Below are positions 43,560-55,301 of a stretch of 64,000 nucleotides of DNA, one piece after another. Both the position numbers and the translations under genes were made by a program. This stretch comes from Molossus alvarezi (lineage: Eukaryota; Chordata; Mammalia; Chiroptera; Molossidae). Each line of letters opens with the position of its first letter. Within the stretch, counting starts at the first letter, position 1. The notes beneath the pieces were generated by a model. The model saw nothing but the letters and a program-made list of their open reading frames with translations. It was not told the DNA's origin and ran no database searches. The stretch spans positions 20,658,708 through 20,722,707 of the forward strand of contig CM073896.1 in the NCBI GenBank assembly GCA_037176705.1, written 5' to 3'.

Positions 43560-44300
43560 GATGTATTAATGGTCAATAAGCATATGAAAAGTTGATAAAT
43601 GAATCATTACTAACTGCAATTAAAACCAAAATAATACATCTTTTCACACATAATAGAAGGGCAGTAGACAGAGATCGGCAATGTCAAATGTCTCAGAGTA
43701 TGGGAAATATAAAACTTTCATTCATTGATGGTAGGTTGTAAAATGTTACAACCACCTTGGGGATTTATTTGACAGTTCCTTAGCCAGTTAAATATACACC
43801 GATATTATTGCCCAGAAGTTTAATATTCTACCATTTACTCAAAATAAATGAAAATATACGTACACTCGCATATGCTCACTCAGAGAGAAGCTTGTTCAAG
43901 AATAATCTTAAATTTAGATGAACAAATCTAGATAAACTACATTTGGATACACACTATCCATAAAAAGAACACTGATTAAACTCAACTTCAAATAATTTCA
44001 AAATCAATATGTGTAGCAAAAAAACTCAAATGCAAAAAAATAAGTGCTACATGGGTCCATTGATGATTTATAATACAGTACTAGCTAAAGGTGAGGTAAC
44101 AAAAACCAGAGAGTGGTAAGCTTTGGGTGGGTGGGTAGAAGTGATTGGAAATCTTTAGCAAGGGACTTTGTATAGTGAAGACCTTGCTCTATATTCTGTT
44201 TTGGGGTATATACAATAGTGTATTAAAATTTCAAATCATATGGAATTGAACCTTTAAGATATGTGTATGTCACTGCATGTAAAATATGCCTAAATAATAA
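43560..44300 (+). repeat. Old L1 (L1M) ORF2 end and 3' UTR
   Basis: 'ggtcaataagcatatgaaaagttgataaatg...attactaactgcaattaaaacc' matches the ORF2 3' region. '(t)tttggggtatatacaatagtgtattaaaatttc...acctttaagat(a)tgtgtatgtcactgcatgtaaaatatgcctaaataataaaatg' matches the L1M 3' UTR end. Heavily diverged and non-coding. Confidence 0.7.
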
Positions 44301-45661
44301 AATGTTTAAAAATTAAAAAATAAATGATAAATCTTTTTAAGGATGTGTAAAACACATTTTAAAGTAACAGTTCATTTTATAAACCAGATTATCACAAATG
44401 CTATTAAAAACATCTTTCCAAATCTGACAATATATGATTACTTAGTTTACCTGAGCTGCTTAAAAAATAATCTATCAGTTATTATGGTTTCATGTTATAT
44501 TATATATTATGTGAAAACCAAAACCTAGTAGCTTTTCAAATTCATATTATTTGGATCTAATCTGATACTTTATGTTTTATTTTTAGAAAGACAAATTCTG
44601 CCACGAAATAATTTATGTTAGCTAGCAAGACTTGCAATTTCAAAAGGATTAAATGAAAAAAAATAAAAAATAAAAAATCAATAGAAAAATCCCACTCTCT
44701 GGGAGAGACTCAGCTATGGACAAGAATTAAATTTTATTCTACAATTATCCCAGTACTATTCTGTTAGTTACTATTGTTACCAAAGGTCTTTTCATTTTAG
44801 GAATAATTGGGATAATTAAATAGGCAAGTCATGTCTTACAACCTAGTCCGTTAATTGCACTGAGGATCATTATAATTTTACTCTTTATACTACACTATAT
44901 TTTTTAAAGGATATTTTCTCCCAACTCTTTTTCTAGATAGAAACCATTGCTTACCTGCAAACTCAAAAGAATACGTGCACTACAATCGAGCAAACAGCAA
45001 TTATTTGATCAGTTTCATGGATGCTTTAAGTTATCAGTTCTGACTGTCTATCTGTCCTAATTTCTCCTCTCTATGTATCTTTATTCTTGGAATCCTGTCA
45101 TATCACTTCTTGAAATTTAATCATGAAATATGATTGTGTAATTCCCGCCTTTTTAACTTTTAAATTTATTATTATTTTTTTATTTCTACATTTTGGCTAG
45201 CTTTGACTATGTTCAGAATTAAATACATACTTTTTATGTCTGTTTATTCATGGGTTCTATAAAAATACATGCTCAAAGAAAGTAAACCGAGAGCTGTATT
45301 TATACAAATTATGATTTTAAAAAATAATTGCTTGTATAAATAGTAACTAGCAAAATACTGTTTCCTCTATTACATAGGTCACTATTAGAAAGGATTTTTT
45401 GCATTTTTTAAATGCAATTATATGGAAAGCTTGTCCCATTAATTTCCTTATTTTAGAGGCTATATCTTACTCTTTCTATATAATTTAATATTGGTAAATC
45501 AGTAACATTTTAAAATATTTTGTATCAAGCCATCAACTATCAATACTCTTATTTGGAATATAGCTATGCAGAATATATGTTTAATTATAATAGAAATGGA
45601 ATAAATACATTTCAAAGCAATGCAGGTTACAATTTGTTACAGGGAAATGTTAAGAATTTTT
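44301..45661. other. Unassigned AT-rich DNA
   Basis: No gene or confident repeat seen. Some stretches may be ancient L1. Confidence 0.4.
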
Positions 45662-46376
45662 GATAGTTCTTCTTCTTTTTAAAAAATTTTTATTTATTAA
45701 TTTGTTTCTGTTACAGATGTTTCTCATTTTTTTCCCATTGACACCCTCCTCCCCATCCCCAGCTTTGTTGTCTATTTTCATTGGTCATGCATACATGCAT
45801 GTATGTTCTGTGGTTTATCTCTTCCCCCGCAAAACTCCCCTCCTCTGAGGCTTGTCAGTCTGTACCCCACCTTTATGTCTCTGGGTTAATATTGTTCAGC
45901 AGTTTGTTTAGTTCATTATATTCCACAAATAAGTGAGATCATGTGATATTTGTCTTTCTCTGTTTGGCTTGTTTTACTTAACATAATACGCTCCAGGTCC
46001 CTCCATGCCATCTCAAAGAATAAGAGATCTTTCTTTCTTACAGCTGCATAGTATTCAATTGCGTATATGTACCACAGCTTTTTAATCCACTCATCTACTG
46101 ATGGGCACCTGGGTTGTTTCTAGATCTTAGCTTTTGTAAATAGTGCTGCTATGAACATGGGTGTACATATATTTTTTCTGATTGGTATTTCAGGCTTCTT
46201 AGGGTATATTCTTAGAAGTGGGATCACTGGGTCAAATGGCAGTTCAATTTTTAACTTTTTGAAGTAACACCATAGCGTTTTCCACAGTGGCTGCACCAGT
46301 CTGCATTCACACCAGTAGTGTACTAGAGTCCCCTTTAATCCACACCCTCACTAACACTTGTCTGATGGTTCTTCAA
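45662..46376 (-). mobile_element. 5'-truncated L1
   Basis: Minus-strand L1 3' UTR ('gttacagatgtttctca', 'attggtcatgcatacatgcatg', 'gtcagtctgtacccc') followed by the ORF2 C-terminal coding region ('cttagggtatattcttagaagtgggatcactgggtc', 'ttccacagtggctgcacc'). Imperfect flanking repeat gatagttcttctt (45,662-45,674) / gatggttcttcaa (46,364-46,376). Same family as the insertion at 54.6 kb, but more diverged. Confidence 0.85.
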
Positions 46377-46594
46377 CCAACAACTTAGTATTAGATTGAG
46401 AAAGAATTAAGAGTTACTTATTTATCTTTTCAGTAACTCCTACACTCCTGAATACATAAAAGAAAAAACTCAACCACTGAACCAAAGAATCCAGATATTC
46501 TCCAATGTAACCATACCATAGACATTATTAAAACTGAACAATGAATGTGTTTACTTTGGATAAAATTTTTAAAAAAAGACCCCCTTTTTGACTG

Positions 46595-47195
46595 AAAATA
46601 AATATGCCGTGTATATTAGTTTTGTTTGCTGCAAAGTGAATTCCAACAAACTTAGTGGCTTAAAACAACACAGACAATTTCTCATCGTTTTTGTGTCTCA
46701 GGGTTCCGGGCATGACTTGGCAGGGTTTGCTGCTAAGGATCTCACAAAGCTGCATGTAGCATGTCATCCAGGGCTGAATTCTCATTGTTGGCTTGACTGG
46801 GGCAGCATTTGCTTCTAAATTCTCTCAGGTTGTTGGCAGAATTAATTTTATCGAAGATGTGGGACTCATGATGACTTGCTTCCAAGCCAACCCTTGATAC
46901 AGAGAGAGAGAAAGAGAGAGAAAGAGAGAGGGAGAGAGAGAGAGAGAGAGAGAGAGAAAATAAGAGAGAGAGAGACAGGAAGAGAGAGAGAGAGAGAGAG
47001 AGATTCTACTAAGATGGGTGCTGCACTCTTACATAATCACATATACATAAGTAAGTACTCCTTAGCTGCATTCCATTCTCTGGTAATAAATCACGAGTCC
47101 CATCTACACTCAAGATAACTGGATCACACACTTATGAAAACACCAATAGATGGGGAACATGGGAGCCATCTTAAATCTGTCTGCCACACTGTGTT
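46595..47195 (-). mobile_element. MLT1-like (MaLR) LTR
   Basis: Starts with a decayed version of the MLT1 3' end in reverse: 'ttccaacaaacttagtggcttaaaacaacacagacaatttctcatcg', 'tgtgtctcagggttccgg'. It ends with 'gggagccatcttaaatctgtctgccacactg'. A GA-rich low-complexity run (46,898-47,003) sits inside it. Confidence 0.6.
46898..47003. repeat. (GA)n low-complexity tract
   Basis: About 105 bp, mostly GA/GAGAAA repeats with few interruptions, inside the LTR-like sequence. The Arg/Glu-rich open frame across it is an artefact. Confidence 0.95.
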
Positions 47196-48639
47196 TAGTG
47201 TATTTGTGTTTATCACTGTGAGAAAATACTTTGTTATCATCAGCAAGGTCCCCAAAGGTCAGATAATTTTGTAAGAGTCCTGGTCACTGTTCAATACTTA
47301 ATGGTTTTGGAGCCTTAAAATCACCCAGTTGACTGCTAGTGCGATTTCTCCATTAATTTGCTGAATATACCTGAACAACTTTGAGCAGGTCCTCTCTCTA
47401 TCAGTATTTAGAGTGAAAAAGCAAACCTGTAACAGGGACCAATAGAGCCAGACTTATGTGACCTCTCTAGAAATTACTAGGGCTGATAAAGCAACAAAAA
47501 GAAAAATATGTGGAAGTACAGTTAGAGGAGAGATAAATAAGGATGCGTAATGTTGATGGAAGGAGACTTACTAGGGGTGGTGAACACACAATACAATAAA
47601 CAGATGATGACTTCTCACACATTTCCTGCTGAGAATATCTAGTCTAAAGAATTGGGCCCTTGGGCCAAGTCAAATATCCAGCCAGAATGTAAATACATTT
47701 GTAATAGGAAGACAGCCACTGTTTTATTAAAAATATTTCCTCTTTCCCACTTTCCTATATTTCAAAAGTTTCATTTCACTGCCTATGGAAACAAGTGCAT
47801 GAAGCATAGAATAAGATATCTTCTATTTTTGACTTGCTTATTTTACAAAGATCCTGAGATCCAGAGGTTGAAGCCCTATGCAAGAAAGAGTCAAAGAGAA
47901 ATCGTGGAATCAGTTAAGCTTTCCCTGGACTGGTCGGCAGGCTTGTCTAAGGTAAATCAAGCTGAGGTTTAAAATTGAACTTTAAAATTGAACTGTCTGG
48001 GATCAGCAATGTGTGCAACCTGGTTGTTGTGTCCTTAGCAGTATGGCAGAAAGAGAGGGACTTTGGATATGCAGCAAAAATAGATGTCACCAGTTTGGGA
48101 GACATACTGCGATCATGGGTCCTCAGCATTAGAAATTCAGATTCCTTCACACTGCTATTAGTATGTTCATAAATTTGTGCTTGTGTAGCCTTGTGCTTTA
48201 AAATTTTCTCAGCTTTTACTTTGAGTACTGGTCACATTGAAAGATAATACCCATATGCACAAAAGCTCTTAGGTTTGTCAATAATGTTTAAAATTGTAGA
48301 CAAGTGATGAGAACAAAAAGTTTGAGACATGCTGTTTTAAGATACCAATTTAGATTATTTATAGCAATTTATTGATCAGTTCTAAATATAAGTCCTTTTA
48401 TGGTATTTTGTGATCTATCAGTTATTTAGTTTTTGCAATCACATTTTAAGTACATATGTTATTATTAATTTGTAACTATGGTTATCATATAACCTATCAT
48501 CCAAAGATACTTTTGAATGCATCCTACTATATATCTTTCAATGGACATGGGATATTAGACATAAAAATATACTCTCCCAGTTTACACCTGTGTCTAAGTG
48601 AACTGTTAGGTTTAACAAAGATTTACTGTCCTTGGAGCA
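47196..48639. other. Unassigned DNA
   Basis: No gene recognised. Open frames at 47,652-47,972 (+) and 47,947-48,150 (-) show no known motif. Confidence 0.4.
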
Positions 48640-49210
48640 CCTGATGAGTACACATTTTTTCATATTTTTGAGATTTGTTTTATGTCTTTGTGTTTAATTA
48701 AAAAATATTTCACAATTCTTGAAAAGAACATGTATATTCTATATTATAGTCAGCGTTCTACAAATGCCAATTAGATCAGATGTGTTATTTGTACTTTGCA
48801 AATATTCTGCACCCAAACTATTGCTTGTTTGACTTTTTGTTCCCTTAATCTTTATTTTTGAGAGTAGTATGTACGTAATTCTGTCAACTTTTTACAAAAT
48901 ATGTTTCTATTGATTTTTTAGAGAGAGAGGAAGGGAGAGAGAGATAGAAATATCAATGTGAGGGAGAAATATGAATTGACTACCTCCTGCATGCCCCCTA
49001 CTGGGGACCCAGCCCATATCTCAGGCATGTGTTCTGACTGGGAGTCCAACCGGGACCTCTCAGTCCATGGGATGGTGCTCAATCCACTGAGCCACACCAG
49101 CCAGGCTAATTCTGTCAATTTTAAGTATGTATTTTCCTCTCTATCTCTAAAAGTTTTCTTAATCATGAAGTGTAGTTATTAATATTACTATAGCTATTAT
49201 AAGTTTATTT
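48640..49210 (-). repeat. Old L1 ORF2 fragment, split by a SINE
   Basis: 'gaaaagaacatgtatattctatattatagtcagcgttctacaaatgcc' is a decayed antisense of a common L1 ORF2 stretch. The SINE at 48.89-49.11 kb interrupts it. No intact frame. Confidence 0.5.
48876..49122 (-). mobile_element. Ves-type bat SINE
   Basis: Reverse-strand SINE: 'ttctattgattttttagagagag' tail, 'gggagtccaaccgggacctc' and 'ctgagccacaccagccaggc' head. Target duplication taattctgtcaacttt (48,876-48,891) / taattctgtcaatttt (49,107-49,122). Confidence 0.95.
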
Positions 49211-49280
49211 TATTTTAATATTTGTTATGTATGTTCATTTAATTATTTTTCTTTTATGCTTTATATTTTTCAAGATTTCT

Positions 49281-49799
49281 CTTCTGAACTCTGGATGGGT
49301 ATATGAAGTTTCCTACTAGAGCTCCATTTACTAGCTAAAAGCACATGTAATTTAGGATGTTACAAACCAAGTGATTGTACTTCCATAACTGTGCTGTGTT
49401 TCTTCTTTTTAAAGAGAAATTTAACTTTCTAGTTTCTCAGAAGAAATCTATAATTTATTTCTCTCATAGTACACATTCAATTTTAGAATCTAGTCTCGCC
49501 TCTAACTTCAGAATAGATTCAACCCCTTCTCACTGTATTGCTACTCTACTCCAAACCACCATTCTGTCTCCTCTAGATTAGCTTTTCACTTATTTATTAA
49601 GCATATCTTTCACTGAAATCTCCTACACTGGCAAGAAAAGAACCTGCACAAATCTTGAGTCAATACATTCTCACTGGAAACAACTAATCAGATCATACAT
49701 TTTTTTTGCTGTGAGCATCCAGAGGTCCCCCTCTTGTCCCATCCAGTCCCTAATCTCCCCAAATTAGCACTTACTCAGTCTACCACAATAGAGGCATTT
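49281..49799. other. Unassigned DNA
   Basis: No gene or recognisable repeat seen. Confidence 0.4.
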
Positions 49800-50125
49800 C
49801 ACCTGTTCACAAAATTTTAAAATGAAATATACATTATATACTCCTTTAAGTCTCATGTCTGTTGTTCACCCTAAGGTTTGTGAGATTCATGTATTGATGT
49901 GTGGAGCAATAGTTTCTTTGTCTTCATTGCTTTATAGTATTTAAATCTATAGATATACCATGATTAATTGATTTCTTTTACTGTTGGTGGACAACTGTAT
50001 TGTTTCTAGTTTGAGAAAAATAAAACTGCTATGGGCATTCTCAGTCATAAGATTTGATACACATATACATGTATTTATGTTAGATATGTACTGAGGAGTG
50101 AAATTGTTCAGTGACAAATTTCATC
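49800..50125 (-). repeat. Old L1M fragment
   Basis: Antisense L1M phrases: 'gtgagattcatgtattgatgtgtggagcaatagtttc', 'ctttatagtatttaaatctatagatataccatgattaattg', 'tactgttggtggacaactgtattgtttctagtttg'. The ERV1-like LTR begins where it stops. Confidence 0.7.
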
Positions 50126-50132
50126 TGTGTAT

Positions 50133-50516
50133 TGTGATCCACAAAACAGAGGCTATCCCCCTGGCCCCACCCACCTCACAATTCTAAACCTCAGTAAGCC
50201 TGCCCTTAGGAAAACACCTGTTGAGGAAACCTAACATGCACACATGACAGTCCTCCCACTCAGCTTTAGTTAGCTTACCTTACCCTAGAAAATAGAACCT
50301 ATTAGCCTCAAAAGGCAGTGCCCAACCTCCTAGCCAGTCATGCCCATTTGTTCTCCTGCTACCTCCTCTGATGCTCTATAAAACTCACTCTCGCCCAAAT
50401 CCCACAGAAAGAGTGCTCTTCTGCTAGCTAGACACTGTGCTCCCCCAGTCCTGGGTTGTTTTCCTTTGAATAAGGGATGTCAAACTCGTTACCAAATTGT
50501 GTTTGTTTTGTCACTT
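50133..50516 (+). mobile_element. ERV1-like LTR
   Basis: Begins TGTGATCC, has a promoter-like TATA element 'ctctataaaactc' at about 50,375, and a G/C-rich then T-rich 3' part. It is followed at about 50,520 by 'attggcaatgagatc', similar to the start-of-leader/primer-binding region of ERV1 elements. No matching 3' LTR downstream in the window. Confidence 0.6.
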
Positions 50517-51150
50517 AATATTGGCAATGAGATCAACCTGAAAACAAGTGTTCAAGATCCAGGGAGGGGCCTAGAGGTAGGTGAATGTACCTACTGAGGC
50601 CTCTTGGTTCACTACCTTTTTGGCCACTCTCCAGGATCTCTGGTAAGCTTCTCCCGATCGAGAGCTCTGCTTTTGTCGAATTTTTAGCCCTTCCAGTTTG
50701 TTCTAATCCTTGTAGGAGGGAAGTTGAGGTGTGAGTGAGAGATTTCAGATTTTTTCAAAGTGAGATTCAGTGGGAGACATGGGGTCTGTGGCCTACCTGG
50801 TCTACAAGGTGAGGTCCAGAAAAATTTTCAGGACTGCACAAGTAGCTAGTAACAGTAAGTCTGGTTAAATTAAGGAGGGTTATTTCAGCAGGACCAAAGA
50901 AGAAGTACCCTCCCATCTAAAGAGAGCATCGCAGCCATTAGGGGATCACAAAGCCCTCTCTTTGACTTTGTCGAGATAAGGTCTGTGGAGTCACTAACCA
51001 AACAACTAATAACCTGATGTCCTGGGTAAAGTCCCATACTTTCCTGTTGACATACAGGGTCAGTTTGTTTGATGGTTATTTTCACCTGGTTTAACTGATT
51101 GGTTGGCCTGGCTCTATGATAGCCAGAAAAGCATGAAAAAGCTCTGTTTG
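50517..51150 (+). mobile_element. ERV1-like leader and gag-start remnant
   Basis: Sequence directly after the LTR. It includes a leader and a possible gag start, an ATG with Gly at position 2 at about 50,779, that reaches a stop after a short run. The rest of the provirus is absent, so this is a truncated relic. Confidence 0.5.
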
Positions 51151-51259
51151 GAAAATCCGCTCTGAGATCTTCAAAAATAAATGTTCATCACATACGTTTT
51201 TGAAGTTTAATCTTGAGATAAAATGTCTCATGTATGAATAATAAGGTTTTAAAAGCACA

Positions 51260-51400
51260 CACTTTATTTTATGTATTTATTATTTTACTGAATTTATTGG
51301 GGTGACATTGGTTAATAAAATTACACAAGTTCCAGGTATATAATTATATAACATATCATCTGTACATTGTATTTATGTATGTTACTAGAACTCATATGAT
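51260..51400 (-). repeat. L1 3' end fragment
   Basis: 'tttattggggtgacattggttaataaaattac' and 'acatatcatctgtacattgtatttatg' are the reverse complement of a common L1 3' terminus. The same phrase recurs at 60.78 kb (-) and 63.57 kb (+). Confidence 0.7.
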
Positions 51401-52299
51401 CACGAAAGATAAAGGAACTCCCTCTTCTTGTCAATTTCATTTTCTTATTTTTTACTGAAAAAGATAATTTTTATAGTACCTTGAATGCATTTAATGCTTT
51501 GGGAACAAAAAAAATTCTAAATATATTTGTAAATTTGTATTTTCCAATAGGTTTCTTTTTTTAAAATGATTCATAGGATTTAAATGTTAAAATTTGATCC
51601 TGAAACATTTTTTTTCAAGATTAAGCAATACTGTGAATGAATTTAATAGTTGTCTTTTACATTTAATAATAATCTCTTATAATATAAAAATGTCAGTTTC
51701 ATAAGCATGACTTAATTAGATTGCAAAAATTTTACAAATTTAAAATATTTTAAATATTCTTACCACATGAATGAGGATGCTCTAAGCTTTCCTTTAGTAT
51801 ACTTTTGTATTGTTTCTTTTGTAGATCTGTGGGCTAAAGGAAGTTAATTAACACAGATTCCCACTATATTTCAGCTTCAAACCTTTGAGATTTGTTCTTT
51901 TGTTCTGAGTCTCGTGAACAGGTGAGACGATGAGCAGCCTCATTCTAATCTCAAAGAAACAGGTGTTCTTTTCAGTGTCTACTTCAAGTACAGTCCTTTG
52001 AAGTCTTTACAAACACCTTCGAAGGACCTGGACTTCAATTCAGCTCAAAAGATTAAAGGAAAAAAAGTAAAAGCAAAGAAGCCCCTTTCCCCCAGATATT
52101 TTGTGGAAAAGATATTGCCTGTTTGAGGCCAAAATGTGTCATTTTTACTTTTGTTATGTTGGTACAGATCAATTTAGGGACTGTTTATATATGTTTTTCT
52201 CTTTGCCAGGGACATGCTTTATGCTAGGGATACAAAAGTGTCAAAAATATGATTGTTAATTTTGCTCTTCAAGGGTACAGCGATTACTCTTTGAGAGGT
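51401..52299. other. Unassigned AT-rich DNA
   Basis: No gene or recognisable repeat seen. Confidence 0.45.
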
Positions 52300-52535
52300 T
52301 ACATAGTCATGGTTAAATACATTGTCTTGTGTTAAGGCAGAACCAGGTTCAAATCCGTTTTTCATCTTGAATTTTGTAAGTTATCTGTGGTACTTTAGGC
52401 ATTTACATATTGGAGCATCGGCCTTCTGTAGTGTAAAAGGAGATGATAATACTTCCATGAAAGGTTTGTTAACAGTTTAATTATATAATTTAGCAATTTT
52501 ATGAGAAGTGTTTGTGGAAAGTGTGGCACATAAAA
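52300..52535 (+). repeat. MIR SINE
   Basis: Full MIR order is visible: 'ttaaggcagaaccaggttcaaatccg', 'ttgtaagttatctgtggtactttagg', 'tgtagtgtaaaaggagatgataata', 'ttaacagtttaattatataatttagcaattttatgagaagtgtttgtgg', 'tggcacataaaagtg'. Diverged. Confidence 0.75.
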
Positions 52536-52562
52536 GTGTCAAGTGAGAGGAAGAGCTTTAAA

Positions 52563-52828
52563 CGTCTTGTCCTTAATCCAGCCTTTGTGGCTCAGTGGTT
52601 GAGCGTCTACCCATGCACCAAGAGGTTGCCAGTTTGATTCTTGGTCAGGGCACATGTCCAGGTTGTGGGCCTGATCCCCAGTGGGGGGTTGCAGGAGGCG
52701 GTCAATCGATGTTCTCTTTCATCGATGTTTCTATCTCTCTCTCCCTCTCACTTCCTCTCTCTCTAAGTTCAATAAAGAAAAAAAAAATTAAAATAAATGA
52801 ATAAATAAATAAAAAATATCTTGTTTTT
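52563..52828 (+). mobile_element. Ves-type bat SINE
   Basis: Head 'atccagcctttgtggctcag', 'agtttgattcttggtcaggg', 'caatcgatgttctctttcatcgatg', CT-rich part and an A-rich tail with AAAT repeats. Imperfect target duplication cgtcttgtcctt / tatcttgttttt. Confidence 0.9.
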
Positions 52829-53043
52829 TTATTATTATCATCATTACCATCATCATAGTTTCTCAACTTTATAGTATACAGCAATCTATCTGTAATAATT
52901 ATTTTGGAATCGGGCTTAATATTAGATGTGAGATATATATGTTCCTAATACTCTAATAGTTTAATTATCTTACCAAAATATACTAAATAGCAATATTGAT
53001 TGTTCACCTTTCAATGTACTGGGAAGATGTATATCTGATTAGA

Positions 53044-53312
53044 TCAATTTAATATTTTCATTTTTTTTTAATCCTTACCCAAGGACATTTTTACATTTAT
53101 GTTCAGATAGAGCGGGAAGGAGAGAGGGAGGAAGAGAGAGAGAAACATCAATGTGAGAGAGATACATCGAGTGGTTGCCACCCACACAACTCCAACCGGG
53201 GCTGGGGACAAACTGCAACCTGCTCTTAGCAGGAACTGAACCTGGGACTCTCTGTTCTGCAGGCTGATGCTCTAGCCCCTGAGAAACTGGCCAGGGCTCA
53301 ATTTAATATTTT
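53044..53312 (-). mobile_element. Ves-type SINE, long-tail subfamily
   Basis: 'taatccttacccaaggac' tail and 'ctgagaaactggccagggc' head on the minus strand. Perfect 15-bp target duplication tcaatttaatatttt at 53,044-53,058 and 53,298-53,312. Confidence 0.95.
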
Positions 53313-53689
53313 TCACAGAAAATTATAATGAGATATTAATCAAATAATTTCAAAAGTGACTATCGTTTATTATTTTTTCTTTTTACGTTTGGTCTGTGAT
53401 AACTATCAAGACTTGTGTCTCTCTTCTTTCCTTTTTAATTTTTATCTTGGGATATTTTTCTACTTGTTAGTAGGTTAAAACTGAGGGATACTGGGGGAAT
53501 AAATTAAATGAAGATCAAGATTTCTGACCTGGTAAGTCCTAAGTCAGCAGGTCATATCTCCTCTATTAGCACATACTCTATATTTAGCACTTAAAATATA
53601 TATCACTGACTTCAGGTAAATTATGGTCTGTGAAGAAATAAAGCAGAGTACATACATATGTGGAAGAGTAAATCTCTGGATCCCACTGA
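53313..53689. other. Unassigned DNA
   Basis: No gene or recognisable repeat seen. Confidence 0.4.
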
Positions 53690-53905
53690 AAGAAGTGACC
53701 ATATCTTTCTTTTGCGAGTTGATTTTTTTAAATTTTAGTAAAATACATCTATAAAATACATCATCACAAGCATTTTAGTTGTACAGTTCAGTGACATTAC
53801 ATTCATTCACATTGTGTAATCATCACCACCATTCATCTTCAGAACGCTTTTTAATCTTGCAAATTTGAAACTCTCTACCTATGAAACCATAATAAGCTAA
53901 TTAAT
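53690..53905 (-). repeat. Old L1M 3' UTR fragment
   Basis: 'ttgtacagttcagtgacattacattcattcacattgtgtaatcatcaccaccattcatcttcagaacg' and 'atcttgcaaatttgaaactctctacc' match the antisense of an old L1M 3' UTR. Confidence 0.7.
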
Positions 53906-53964
53906 TATTTTTTTGGTATCTGATTGCGGTTTTAATTCTTATTTCTTCTTTTCCATCTTTCAAT

Positions 53965-55266
53965 CATTTTTACTTTTTAAAATTACAGTTGAGATACATT
54001 ATTATATCAATTTTAGGTGTATAACCCAGGGATTAGACATTATGTAATTTACTAAATGATCACCCTGCTTAATCTTGCACCCAACTGACACCATATATAG
54101 TTATTAGAATATTGTTGGCTATAGTCCCTGTGCTGTATCTTACATTCCCATGACTATTCTATAACAGCAAATTTGTACTTGTTAATCCCTTCACCTTTTG
54201 CATACATTCCCCAACCCCCCTCCCATCTAGCAACCATCGGTATGTTCTCTGTGTCTACGAATCTGTTTCTTTTCTGCTTGTCATCTATTGTTTTTTAGAT
54301 TCAATTGTTGATAGATATGTACTTATTGCAATTTTATTGTTCATATTTTTTATTTTATTTATTTTTCTGCTTCTTCTTACAAAAGACCCTTTAACACTTA
54401 ACATAATATTGGTTTGGTGGTGATAAACTCATTTAGCTTTTCCTTATCTGGGTAGCTTTTTATATATCCTTCAATTCTGAATGAGCTTTGCAGAATAGAG
54501 TAATCCTAGTTGTAAGTCCTTGCTTTTCGTCACTTCGAATATTTCTTGCCACTCCTTTTTGGCCCGCAAACTTTCTGTTGAAAAATCAGCTGATGGACTG
54601 GTGCAGCCGCTATGGAAAACAATATGGTGCTACCTCAAGAAATTAAAAATTGACCTTCCATTTGACCCAGTGATCCCACTGCTGGGAATATACCCTAAGA
54701 AGCCTGAAACACCAATCAGGAAGAATATATGTACCCCCATGTTCATAGCAGCACTATTTACAATAGCTAAGATCTGGAAACAGCCCAAGTGTCCACCAGT
54801 AGACGATTGGATAAAAAAGCTGTGGTACATATACACAATGGAGTACTATGCAGCGGTAAGAAAGAAAGATCTCTTATCCTTTGAGACGACATGGAGGGAC
54901 CTGGAAAGTATTATCCTAAGTGAAAGAAGCCAAGCAGAAAAAGACAAATACCACATGATCTCACTTATATACGGAATATAATGAACATAACAGTCTGAGG
55001 AATACAGTAGACCCAGACACATGGAAGTAGGGCACAGACTGACATCCCTCAGAAGAGGGGATGGGGGGTGGGGGGGTGGGAAGAGATAAACCACAGAACT
55101 TATATGCATGTATGCATGACCAATGGACATGGACAACTAAGCCGGGGACAGGGTGGAGGTGGGGTGGGGTGGGGGGTGCCAATGGGGTAAAAAGGTAAAA
55201 TGTCTGTAACAAAAAAATAAATAAAATTTCATTAAAAAAAAAAAAAAAAAATAAATATCCTCTTAC

Positions 55267-55301
<35 letters not shown>

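Noticed and set aside
46876..47118. Arg/Glu-rich 80-codon frame
   Set aside because: Translation of a GA low-complexity tract.
54520..54981. 153-codon plus-strand frame looking like a gene
   Set aside because: From 54,597 it is the C-terminus of L1 ORF2 inside a truncated insertion; the first part is HAL1 sequence on the other strand.
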